Assembly: GCA_003232175.1 (NCBI GenBank)
Contig: QILX01000138.1
Location: forward strand, 1-7,126
DNA: 7,126 bases
From: Hyphomicrobiales bacterium
GTDB taxonomy: Bacteria; Pseudomonadota; Alphaproteobacteria; Rhizobiales; SZUA-8
Direction of reading: 5' to 3'
The notes beneath the pieces were generated by a model that was not told where the DNA came from, searched no databases, and was given only the letters and a program-made list of their open reading frames with translations. Both the position numbers and the translations under genes were made by a program. Below, piece by piece: positions 1 through 6,812 of the stretch. How positions within the stretch are numbered: the first letter of the stretch is position 1; every line of letters starts with the position of its first letter.

Positions 1-64
1 CAATGGCGGTCGCGGCCAACGGTATCGTCGGTGTCATTGGTTTGCACTGGTTTACAGATTGCTG

Positions 65-82
65 CTGTGAAATATGTCACAG
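65..82. promoter_or_regulatory. CRP/FNR-type dyad (TGTGA-N6-TCACA)
   Basis: The 18 bases CTGTGAAATATGTCACAG form a near-perfect dyad: eight of nine base pairs are symmetric, the only break being A71/G76. The core TGTGA-N6-TCACA equals the consensus half-sites of the CRP family. It lies 42 bases past the stop of the cyclic-nucleotide-binding-fold gene, in a stretch where no gene can be supported. It probably serves whatever lies beyond position 1, or an unseen short transcript. What is seen is the palindrome; that a CRP-like regulator binds it is inference. Confidence 0.45.
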
Positions 83-123
83 ATACGACTCTCGATCGAA
101 GTTTTTTTTACGCCGCCAGTTTT

Positions 124-645
124 TCAAGTCGCGCCTTCCCGGTCCATTAAATGGATCAGCCGCAACATTCGGTCTCCCGCCACATGGACTATATCGAGCA
201 ATCGTTCGTCCAGTTCCTCGCCAACCGAGCCGCCACCGGTCAAGCTGGAGGTGGTGGTGCGCAGCCGGTCCGATAGGAAGGTCGCCAGCGCCTTGTAAAA
301 GCGTCCGGCAAAGGCGGGGCTGGCTTTTAACTCCGCTTCAATCGCATCACGCGGAACCGCCAACAACCGGCAGGATTCAGTCGCGCTCACGTCGACATTG
401 GGTGGTTGCTTCTCAACAAAGGACATTTCCCCGACGACATCGCCAATGCCCAGATTGGCAACGACTGTACCATTGGACAATCGCACCGCCATCGCACCGC
501 TGGTGAGGAAATATAACGCGTTCACATCAACGCCTGCTTTGATGAGGTTTTCGCCGTCACCCAGTTCGACAATATTTCCGGCCTTGGCCAGAAACAGGAT
601 ATCTTCTTCCGAAAGATCACCCAATATATAAAGCGATTTGCGCAT
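124..645 (-). CDS. Cyclic-nucleotide-binding-fold accessory protein of the peptide export operon
   Basis: This 173-residue protein is essentially one CRP-type beta-roll domain (about residues 5-105: LSEEDILFLA, GENLIKAGVDVNALYFLTSG, GDVVGEMSFVEKQPP) followed by helices. The phosphate-binding-cassette Gly-Glu is present (G72-E73). The position matching the cAMP-phosphate Arg of E. coli CRP (Arg82) is Asn83, and the next residue is Val instead of Ser, so classical cAMP binding is doubtful. There is no helix-turn-helix: only about 65 residues follow the barrel, with a Gly/Ser-rich linker (TGGGS) and a final helical segment, so it is not a transcription factor. The ATG is fixed by an in-frame TAG two codons upstream and by GGAGGA with a 7-base spacer. 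It is the last operon gene, 20 bases after ABC2. Proteins with this fold are known beside NHLM transport genes in cyanobacteria (TIGR03896, as I recall with two such domains; this one has one). Its role may be regulation or assembly of the exporter; that is inference. Confidence 0.9.
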   Translation of the reverse strand: MRKSLYILGDLSEEDILFLAKAGNIVELGDGENLIKAGVDVNALYFLTSGAMAVRLSNGTVVANLGIGDVVGEMSFVEKQPPNVDVSATESCRLLAVPRDAIEAELKASPAFAGRFYKALATFLSDRLRTTTSSLTGGGSVGEELDERLLDIVHVAGDRMLRLIHLMDREGAT

Positions 646-646
646 A

Positions 647-680
647 TTCTATTCCTCCATCAACTTCATTCTTCCATCAA
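647..680 (-). repeat. Imperfect 17-bp tandem duplication at the ABC2 stop
   Basis: On the minus strand TTGATGGAAGAATGAAG (680-664) is followed directly by TTGATGGAGGAATAGAA (663-647), with 13 of 17 positions the same. The first copy encodes the last residues of ABC2 (Leu-Met-Glu-Glu-stop). The second copy is non-coding in that frame and supplies the GGAGGA ribosome binding site of the next gene. It looks like a small duplication that created or preserved a translation start signal, though purine-rich sequence can also look alike by chance. Confidence 0.45.
653..658 (-). promoter_or_regulatory. Ribosome binding site of the cNMP-fold gene
   Basis: GGAGGA on the minus strand sits 7 bases before the ATG at 645. 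This is near-ideal spacing and selects that start. It lies in the 20-base gap after the ABC2 stop, inside the second copy of a short tandem repeat. Confidence 0.75.
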
Positions 681-3176
681 TTGGCGTTTCGCCAGCGCCG
701 CGAATAATCCACCCGCCGCCATTAGTTCATCATAGCTTCCCGATTCAGAAACCCGGCCACCGTCCAGCACACAAATCTGGTCCGCATGTTCGATAGTCGA
801 AAGCCGGTGGGCGATGGTGACACGGGTCACTGTCATCGCATCGAGCGTGCCGGCGACCAGCGCCTGACTGGCATTGTCCAGCGCGCTGGTGGCTTCATCA
901 AAGAACAGTATATTGGGCCGCGATACCAGTGCACGGGCGATTAATATTCTTTGCCGCTGACCGCCGGAAAGCACCGATGCGCCCTCGGTAATCGGGGTAT
1001 GTATGCCCATCGGGAAATAATCGAGATCGCTGGCAAGTCCGGCATTGGCCGCCGCCGCCATACATTGTTCCAACCCCGCATCATGGGCGCCGCGAATATT
1101 GTCGATAATCGATCCGGCGAACAAGGAACTGGATTGCATCACCACGCCAATTTGCGAACGGAGCAATCCGGTGTCGAGTTCAGCGAGATTCTGGTTGTCG
1201 AAATAGACCGCGCCCTGCGCCGGTGTTTCAAATCCAAGCAGCAGGCGGAGCAATGTGGATTTACCAGAACCAGAGCTGCCAACAATGGCGAGATGCTTAC
1301 CCGCTTCGATATCAAGGGAAACCTGCGATAGAACAGGCGCTTGTCCCTCCCCGTAGGCAAAAGTGACATTGCGGATGCTGATCACGCCCGCGAGTTTTCC
1401 GGGATCGGCGCGGCCGGTGGACATTTCAACCTTTGCGGTTAAGACCGGCATCGCCCGCTCGATTTGCGGCTGGGCGGCGTAAAGCTCTATCAGCTGTGAC
1501 GACAGGCTAATAAACGCACCCTGAAACGCGCCAAAGGCAATCAGAAACGCGATGAACATGCCCGGTTCCAGCGCGTCGCGCGCGAGTATGGCAACGGCGG
1601 CGAATAATATGACCTGCGTGAGTGTTTGCCAAGTGTCCGAGATAGCCGAGGAATAGCCGGTGATAAAGCCCGCCTTGCGTTCGAGCGCGCGTTCTTGTCC
1701 GTAGAGATTGGCCCAGCGGGAAAGCGCTCTGCTCTCCGCCGCTGCCGAGCGCAATTTGGCAACCGCCCCGATCATCTCATAACTGGTTTCCGCCAGATTA
1801 CCGTCCAGCGCATAGGCTTCACGAATGATCGGCATCTGCAAAGCGCGAGTGACGAGCACGATCAATATATAGACCGAGATCAGGCCCACGGAAATCAAAG
1901 CCAGCCGCAGATCGTAAAAGGCCAGAACGAAGAAATAGAATATCGAAAACAACGCCGATAGTCCGGCGGATAATGTAATCGACAATATTAACTGCCGCAT
2001 ATTATCAACGCCCGAGAGGCGCTGGTTAAGATCGCCCGCAGTATATTCGCGGAAGAAAGACGTCGGCAAACGCAGCACCCGGTCGAACAGGGCATTGGCC
2101 AGGCGCGCGCTGGTTTTACCCTCCATCCGGCTAGCCGCCATGCCTTGGACGGTCGATAATGTGTAGGTGACGAGCGCCGCCAGCACCAGCCCGCCGCCTA
2201 TGCCAAACAGCAACGCGACCTCTCCTGCAGGGGCAAGATCGCTCAGTATCCAGCCAGTAGCGAGCGGTGTGACCGCACCTAGAATTCCAACAAGCGTTGC
2301 AGCCAGAGCAATGGATTTGAGTTCGCTCCAATTGCCACTGGTGACAAATTTGGTGAGCGACCAAAGTCCGGTAATTTCATCCGGCAAAGGCGCGGACAGC
2401 ACATAGCTTCGCTGATCGAACAGGCTGCGCGTTTCGTCATCGATAAGCAGGCCGTCAGCGCTGCGATAACCGCCCTTATGCCAGATCGCTGATGTTGGAT
2501 TATGATCTTCGACATAACGCAATATCACCGGCCCCTGATCGTGCCGATACCAATCCCCGGTTTGTGTAACCATGCGTGCGGAGAGATCATATTGCCGGGC
2601 GATTGCAGGAACATCGTCGAACTTATGCTCGCCCGAAGAGCTTGGTTCAATTGTGGCTGGAGCGGACAAAGCTTTGGCACAATGACCGATCATGACCGGC
2701 AGTGAAACTTCTGAAAGCTCTGCGAAGCTTCCAATGTTTCCAGCTTGCTGAAGTCGTTCCAGTTCCACCGAGTCCTTTTGCGCGGACTGTTCCTGTAACA
2801 GCGCAGATAATTCATCGTTATATTGTGCAACTGATATGGCGGGTTCGAGGGAGGGTATTTCGTCCAACCCAGCGATCACAGCACGCTTCCAGTCTTCCTC
2901 CGCAGCTGCCAGTTCGGATGGCGCGACAGCAACGACGGTCAGTTTCTTACGGATAATGAGAATGAAATTCGCACCCGCGGGAGCAACCGGGAATATGGCC
3001 TTGCCTCTATCCACAAGATACAGAAAATACTGCCCTGCGTCGGTCCGAAGATATAGTTCCGCCTCGCCATCCGTCACTTTAAAAGCTGCGCCATCGGCTG
3101 CACAAACAATCGGCGGCCCGGCTTCAAAATACAGCAACTTGCCTTCATCAGATTGCTCAAAGCGGAGAGTAGTCAT
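666..3176 (-). CDS. NHLM-type ABC exporter 2 (permease/ATPase without peptidase domain)
   Basis: This 836-residue protein matches the second ABC subunit of NHLM/NHLP peptide export systems (TIGR03797 type). Residues 1 to about 280 are an unusual soluble region: a beta-rich, cupin/cNMP-like stretch (about 8-88, with AELYLRTDAGQYFLYLVDRG), a helical part (about 90-170), and a segment with WYRHDQGPVI (about 209-218). No C39 Cys/His/Asp set is visible. The transmembrane domain spans about 285-555. The ATPase domain starts near 597: A-loop Tyr608, Walker A GSSGSGKST (633-641), Q-loop Gln681, signature LSGGQ (736-740), Walker B ILFFDE ending in Glu761, switch His790. All ATPase residues look intact. 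The ATG at 3176 is chosen because GGAGG lies 6 bases upstream and the ABC1 stop is one base away (TGAGATG). An upstream ATG at 3245 would overlap ABC1 by 68 bases and add an unlikely Cys/Arg-rich peptide. It probably pairs with ABC1 in the inner membrane; whether they form a heterodimer is not shown by sequence. Confidence 0.95.
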   Translation of the reverse strand: MTTLRFEQSDEGKLLYFEAGPPIVCAADGAAFKVTDGEAELYLRTDAGQYFLYLVDRGKAIFPVAPAGANFILIIRKKLTVVAVAPSELAAAEEDWKRAVIAGLDEIPSLEPAISVAQYNDELSALLQEQSAQKDSVELERLQQAGNIGSFAELSEVSLPVMIGHCAKALSAPATIEPSSSGEHKFDDVPAIARQYDLSARMVTQTGDWYRHDQGPVILRYVEDHNPTSAIWHKGGYRSADGLLIDDETRSLFDQRSYVLSAPLPDEITGLWSLTKFVTSGNWSELKSIALAATLVGILGAVTPLATGWILSDLAPAGEVALLFGIGGGLVLAALVTYTLSTVQGMAASRMEGKTSARLANALFDRVLRLPTSFFREYTAGDLNQRLSGVDNMRQLILSITLSAGLSALFSIFYFFVLAFYDLRLALISVGLISVYILIVLVTRALQMPIIREAYALDGNLAETSYEMIGAVAKLRSAAAESRALSRWANLYGQERALERKAGFITGYSSAISDTWQTLTQVILFAAVAILARDALEPGMFIAFLIAFGAFQGAFISLSSQLIELYAAQPQIERAMPVLTAKVEMSTGRADPGKLAGVISIRNVTFAYGEGQAPVLSQVSLDIEAGKHLAIVGSSGSGKSTLLRLLLGFETPAQGAVYFDNQNLAELDTGLLRSQIGVVMQSSSLFAGSIIDNIRGAHDAGLEQCMAAAANAGLASDLDYFPMGIHTPITEGASVLSGGQRQRILIARALVSRPNILFFDEATSALDNASQALVAGTLDAMTVTRVTIAHRLSTIEHADQICVLDGGRVSESGSYDELMAAGGLFAALAKRQLMEE

Positions 3177-3177
3177 C

Positions 3178-5313
3178 TCATGCCTCCAGCAGGCGGGCAT
3201 AAGCGCCGCCCTCCGACAACAGAATATTATGCGGACCGCGTTCACTTATCCGACCCTGTTCTAACAATATGATCTCGTCGCAATCGCGGATGGTGGAGAG
3301 CCGGTGCGCAATCACTATACAGGTAATACCGCGCCGCCGGATTGCCTCCATAACCTGATGCTCGCTGACCGGATCAAGCGCGCTGGTCGCCTCGTCAAGA
3401 ATGATGATCGCCGGATTGGTCGCCAGAGCGCGGGCAATTTCGATCCGCTGTTTTTCGCCGCCCGATATATTGGTAGCACCCGATGCAATCTCCGCATCAT
3501 ATCCGCCGGGCCAAGCCATGATACGGTCATGAATCGCCGCATCCTGTGCAGCGCGGGTGATGTCGGCGTCGGATATGCTGTCGTCCCACAGCGATATGTT
3601 TTCGCGGACTGAGCCTTTGAACAGCAGCACTTCCTGCCGGACATAGGCGAGGCGTGACGCCAGCACAGATCGCGGCCAATGGGATCGCGCTGCGCCGTCG
3701 ATCACAATCTCTCCGGATTGCAACTCCACCAAACCGCCGATCATTTTTCCTACTGTGGATTTGCCTGAGCCAGATGGTCCAACCAACGCAATCCTTTGCC
3801 CGGGTGTGATGTCAATCGACAGGCCATCAATCAAAGGCGGGTCGAGCGGGTTATAACCAAAGCTTGCTTCTTTCAGACTGATTGATCCACGCGGCAACCG
3901 ATTCAGTTCTTGCGTGCCCACATCATCGAACACCGGATCAGTCCGTTGATCGAGAGTGTCGTCGAGCCTTCCCGTAAAGGTACGCAATTGTTGTAGCTCG
4001 CCGCCAAAAGAAGCCAGTGCGGTTATCGGTCCTGAAAAACTCAGCGCTAGCGCTTGATATGCGACCAGTTCACCCAATGTAAAAGTCCCCTGCATCACCA
4101 GATAGCCGCCACCGATCAGCGTTGTTAGCAGGACCATCGTTGAAATCAGACCGGGCACGGACTGTGTCCATACCTGCACAGCCGATGCCTCTTGCACTCC
4201 ATTAATTGTCTTTGCCTGTAAGCCAGTCCAGCGTGCGAACAGCATATTCTCTCCACCCGAGGCTTTGTAGGTTTCAATGTCCTTCAAGCCTGCAATGCGG
4301 GCCCCCATTAGCTTGCCTTGATCAATTGAAACCTTGCGATATTTTTCGGAAATCACAGCGCTGGTATAGAGCAGGATGACGACATTTAGGCTTGCCAGTA
4401 GCACGATGATCAGGGTGAGCGGCACACTGAAATAGAGCAACACGATCAGATAAAATACCGCCAGCAACAGGTTGATCGCTGCCTGTATCATTTGCTCGGA
4501 CAGCAAGCCGACAAGGCCCTCATTCAACCGCACCCGATCAGCAATCTCTCCGGTAAAGCGCTGTTCGAAAAACCCGATGGGCAGCTTCATCATATGATTG
4601 AGCAACTGAAAGCCTGTCCGCCCCTTCATCTCGCCGCCAAGCCGAACCAGCGCAACTTCTTGCATAGCGATTAGGCCGAAGCGCAAAACTGCGGTCAACG
4701 TCATGCCAATGAGCAGCGGCCACAGCCAGTCATCAAGCGAGCGCACCAATACATAATCGACAAATATTTGCGTGAAGAACGGAACAATAATCCCGGGAAT
4801 AACCAGCAGCAAGCTGATCAGAAAAATAAATAGCAACCCGGTTCGATAGTCTTCGACCCGTTTAATCAGCGACGCAAAAACAGATGGACGGTCATCACCG
4901 ACGATAAATTTGGCTCCCGGTTCGAAGGTCAGCACGACCCCTGTGAAGCCAAGTGAAAACTCCTCCATCGTCTCGGTACGGTGGCCGGAAGCGGGATCGT
5001 TGATATAGACCAGATCGCCTTTGATGCCCTCAACCGTCAGGAAGTGGTTGAAATTGACAAAGGCGATCATCGGAAAATTCAGCTCGCCGATATTTTCCGG
5101 TTCGACTTTCAGGCCTTTGCTTTCCAGACCATAATGGCGCGCAGCCTTTAGAATGTTGGAAGCCTTGGCACCGTCGCGCGAAATTCCGCACTGACCGCGC
5201 AGTTCTTCCAATGGCACGAAGCGTTTATAGAAACCCAATATCATCGCCAATGCCGCCGCGCCGCATTCGGCAGCTTCCATCTGCAATATCGTGGGAGTCT
5301 TAACCGGTTTCAC
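3178..5313 (-). CDS. NHLM-type ABC exporter 1 with C39 leader peptidase domain
   Basis: This 711-residue peptidase/permease/ATPase matches the TIGR03796 type (NHLM ABC1). The N-terminal C39 peptidase (about 1-130) has oxyanion Gln11, catalytic Cys17 in EAAECGAAALAMI, His90 in FNFNHFLTVEG-like context (NFNHFLTVEG), and Asp106 in NDPASG, so it should cleave a double-glycine-type leader during export. The six-helix membrane domain covers about 155-440, beginning GLLFIFLISLLLVIPG. The ATPase domain starts near 476: A-loop Tyr487, Walker A GPSGSGKST (512-520), Q-loop Gln560, signature ISGGE (616-620), Walker B IIILDE ending in Glu641, switch His670. All key residues are present. The start codon is GTG, overlapping the HlyD stop as GTGA (4 bases). 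Only a weak GGAT precedes it, so re-initiation by ribosomes ending HlyD is likely. Cargo is unknown: no precursor peptide is seen nearby. Full length, no sign of damage. Confidence 0.97.
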   Translation of the reverse strand: MKPVKTPTILQMEAAECGAAALAMILGFYKRFVPLEELRGQCGISRDGAKASNILKAARHYGLESKGLKVEPENIGELNFPMIAFVNFNHFLTVEGIKGDLVYINDPASGHRTETMEEFSLGFTGVVLTFEPGAKFIVGDDRPSVFASLIKRVEDYRTGLLFIFLISLLLVIPGIIVPFFTQIFVDYVLVRSLDDWLWPLLIGMTLTAVLRFGLIAMQEVALVRLGGEMKGRTGFQLLNHMMKLPIGFFEQRFTGEIADRVRLNEGLVGLLSEQMIQAAINLLLAVFYLIVLLYFSVPLTLIIVLLASLNVVILLYTSAVISEKYRKVSIDQGKLMGARIAGLKDIETYKASGGENMLFARWTGLQAKTINGVQEASAVQVWTQSVPGLISTMVLLTTLIGGGYLVMQGTFTLGELVAYQALALSFSGPITALASFGGELQQLRTFTGRLDDTLDQRTDPVFDDVGTQELNRLPRGSISLKEASFGYNPLDPPLIDGLSIDITPGQRIALVGPSGSGKSTVGKMIGGLVELQSGEIVIDGAARSHWPRSVLASRLAYVRQEVLLFKGSVRENISLWDDSISDADITRAAQDAAIHDRIMAWPGGYDAEIASGATNISGGEKQRIEIARALATNPAIIILDEATSALDPVSEHQVMEAIRRRGITCIVIAHRLSTIRDCDEIILLEQGRISERGPHNILLSEGGAYARLLEA
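3183..3187 (-). promoter_or_regulatory. Ribosome binding site of ABC2
   Basis: GGAGG on the minus strand lies within the last codons of ABC1, 6 bases before the ATG at 3176. It decides the start in favour of 3176 over 3245. The following TGAGATG junction suggests coupled translation of the two ABC genes. Confidence 0.75.
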
Positions 5314-6602
5314 TGATCCGAACCGCTATCACCCGAAACGGCATGGCTGATCCGGTTGCGCACGCCGGGCAGGATCACGTCGATCATCGGACGGCGCTCC
5401 ACCACAATCTTACCGGTTAACAAAGTGCCCGTTGTTACCGGCCGTTCCGGACCGCTGGAGGAGGACCAGACAAATCCGCTGGCGTTTTTCGAGCGTTTCA
5501 GACGGACGCGGACTTCTATTGGCGCGCTGCTTCCGGACAGTTGCTCGACCAATTGATCATTCTGCAGGTATCGCCGCATCGATTCCCGGCTGGCGGGCAG
5601 CACCGTGGCAGAAACCGTTTCACCGACGATATGACCGTAGATTTCCTTGGCAGTTGTGGTCGGCACTAACTCCACCGCCATGCCCGGATCAATTCGTTTG
5701 CCGCCATCGGGCGGGACGAAGAGCACGACTTCAAAAGAGCCCTCTTTTGTATTTTTTCCGCCACCATCAATCGTCGCGATGGCTTCCCCTTGCGTTAGTA
5801 CATCACCGGCATTGACCTTTATTTCCAGCACGCGGCCTGCCTGCGTGGCGCGCACCAATACTTCATCATCGGTTTGCGCTCTTAGCTTTTGCAGTTCGCG
5901 TCGGCGTTCCTGCACCAGTTGATTATCAGCAAGCCTCCCCTGATCGCGTGAATTGCGCCGGGTTGTTGCGGCGATACTGATGTCCAGTCGATCCTGCTCC
6001 AGCTTGCGCAGATCCGCTCGGATACTGTCGTTCAGCGCGATTACATTCATCAATTCTTCTCGTGTCGCAGCATTCTGACTGACCAGCTCGCGCAAATTAT
6101 CGGCGGTCTCCTGCCGCGTCGCCAGTTGCCGCCGTAATTCCGCAGCCCTCGTATTGGTGGCAGCCAGTTTCCGGCGATCAGCGACGCTCATCCGGCCTTC
6201 ACCGCGCCGATAGATGCTTTCCGCAACCCCGGCCTTGGCCATCGCATCGCGCAAGGCTGCCTCGGCAATCTGGATATCCCGCTCGCGGTTGTCGCGGGTC
6301 AGACGTGCGACAATATCGCCCGCGCTAACCCGGTCGCCCGGCTTCACCAAAATCTCTTCTACCCGGCCTTCATATTGCACCGTGACTTCGCTCAGCCCGG
6401 CGGAATCGATCATAATCCCTTGCGCGTTCACTTTAATCGGCACGCTGGTGGTAAAGCCCCAGATCAGCGCGAATAGCACGATCACGGCGGCCACCACGAG
6501 GAACAGCCAATTGGCAGGCCTCACCAGACGCAACGGTTGGTCGAGCCGATCCGGGCTTGCCATGCGGTCCATCGCTTCTTGTCTGAAAATCTGTCTGGGC
6601 AT
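5310..6602 (-). CDS. NHLM-type HlyD-family periplasmic adaptor
   Basis: This 430-residue membrane fusion protein matches TIGR03794 (NHLM HlyD). It has a short cytoplasmic N-terminus, one membrane helix (about 32-50, WLFLVVAAVIVLFALIWGF), a first lipoyl half (about 74-102, EGRVEEILVKPGDRVSAGDIV), a long Arg/Gln-rich alpha-helical hairpin (about 106-245), the second lipoyl half (about 254-278, AGRVLEIKVNAGDVLTQGEAIA) and a C-terminal beta-barrel region (about 285-415). The hairpin should reach a TolC-type outer-membrane channel, which is not encoded here. It is the first gene of the operon and overlaps ABC1 by 4 bases. An in-frame TAG two codons before the ATG at 6602 rules out a longer form. 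Met11 or Met14 remain possible starts, because the only strong Shine-Dalgarno run is 25 bases upstream of 6602. The family call is firm; the exact start is less so. Confidence 0.95.
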   Translation of the reverse strand: MPRQIFRQEAMDRMASPDRLDQPLRLVRPANWLFLVVAAVIVLFALIWGFTTSVPIKVNAQGIMIDSAGLSEVTVQYEGRVEEILVKPGDRVSAGDIVARLTRDNRERDIQIAEAALRDAMAKAGVAESIYRRGEGRMSVADRRKLAATNTRAAELRRQLATRQETADNLRELVSQNAATREELMNVIALNDSIRADLRKLEQDRLDISIAATTRRNSRDQGRLADNQLVQERRRELQKLRAQTDDEVLVRATQAGRVLEIKVNAGDVLTQGEAIATIDGGGKNTKEGSFEVVLFVPPDGGKRIDPGMAVELVPTTTAKEIYGHIVGETVSATVLPASRESMRRYLQNDQLVEQLSGSSAPIEVRVRLKRSKNASGFVWSSSSGPERPVTTGTLLTGKIVVERRPMIDVILPGVRNRISHAVSGDSGSDQ

Positions 6603-6613
6603 TGTCTATTTGG

Positions 6614-6637
6614 GCCGTTTCCGGCGCTTCCTCCCCC
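6614..6637 (-). promoter_or_regulatory. Leader element: Shine-Dalgarno run plus GAAA-loop hairpin before HlyD
   Basis: On the minus strand GGGGGAGGAA (6637-6628) is an excellent anti-16S match but lies 25 bases before the HlyD ATG, and no start codon occurs at a normal distance from it. Between them GCCGGAAACGGC (6625-6614) can fold into a 4-bp stem with a GAAA (GNRA) tetraloop, extendable past one mismatch. Folding removes 12-16 bases and leaves an effective spacing of about 9-13 bases. What is seen is the run and the hairpin; a role in starting translation is inference. Confidence 0.4.
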
Positions 6638-6717
6638 GATTGGTGCGACCCAAATCGACTTAGATAATAATCATTTTCCCGCCACTTGACGGTTGATGAC
6701 CTAAATTAACTGCACCT

Positions 6718-6800
6718 CGTCTTTGCGAGCAAAGCGAAGCAATCCAGAGCCACTTGCAACTGCACTGGATTGCTTCGTCGCTCCGCTTCTCGCAATGACG
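6718..6800. repeat. Imperfect inverted repeat of the alphaproteobacterial dispersed-palindrome type
   Basis: The left arm (6718-6747, starting CGTCTTTGCGAGC and ending GCGAAGCAATCCAG) pairs with the right arm (6765-6800, CTGGATTGCTTCG to CTCGCAATGACG) around a 17-base loop. The arms match closely except for about six extra bases in the right arm and a few substitutions. Sequences of this kind (TTGCGAG...GAAGCAATCCAG and its complement) recur between genes in many alphaproteobacterial genomes, including Sphingomonadales. It separates the export operon from the upstream unrecognised gene. It could stabilise or end that gene's mRNA, but no T-run follows on either strand. Confidence 0.75.
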
Positions 6801-6812
6801 ATTCAATCAAAA

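Noticed and set aside
1..80. Possible start of a downstream minus-strand gene (ATG at 37 reading MTPTIPLAATAI, or GTG at 47 or 80 in another frame)
   Set aside because: Only 12-26 codons are visible, none has a convincing Shine-Dalgarno sequence, and two frames compete. This cannot be decided without sequence beyond position 1.
91..109. Possible plus-strand terminator (TCGATCGA followed by eight T)
   Set aside because: The palindrome has no room for a loop, and no plus-strand gene ends here. On the minus strand the run is A, so it cannot end the operon.
3..506. Plus-strand open frame opposite the cNMP-fold gene
   Set aside because: It is antisense to a well-supported gene, with low-complexity Arg/Ser/Pro/Trp composition typical of a shadow frame.
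3177..3245. Longer ABC2 start at 3245 adding 23 residues
   Set aside because: It would overlap ABC1 by 68 bases and add a Cys/Arg-rich peptide. The ATG at 3176 has GGAGG 6 bases upstream and abuts the ABC1 stop.
2836..3264. Plus-strand open frame of 142 codons opposite the ABC2 N-terminus
   Set aside because: It is antisense to ABC2 and spans the ABC1/ABC2 junction. Its composition is Ser/Ala-rich shadow coding with no recognisable domain.
6686..6711. Plus-strand promoter-like TTGACG with an AT-rich stretch after it
   Set aside because: The best -10-like hexamers are only 10-14 bases away, and no plus-strand gene follows.
6640..6717. Sigma-70 promoter for the operon (TATTAT/TTATCT on the minus strand near 6660-6672)
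   Set aside because: A -10-like hexamer is present, but no acceptable -35 sits at 16-18 bases (only CCGTCA-like sequence). It is too weak to annotate.
6718..6812. Intrinsic terminator made by the inverted repeat
   Set aside because: The stem is long, but no T-run follows it on either strand. It fits a dispersed palindrome better.
6603..6812. Small precursor-peptide gene just upstream of HlyD
   Set aside because: The space is filled by the inverted repeat and leader. I see no start with a Shine-Dalgarno sequence leading to a double-glycine leader.
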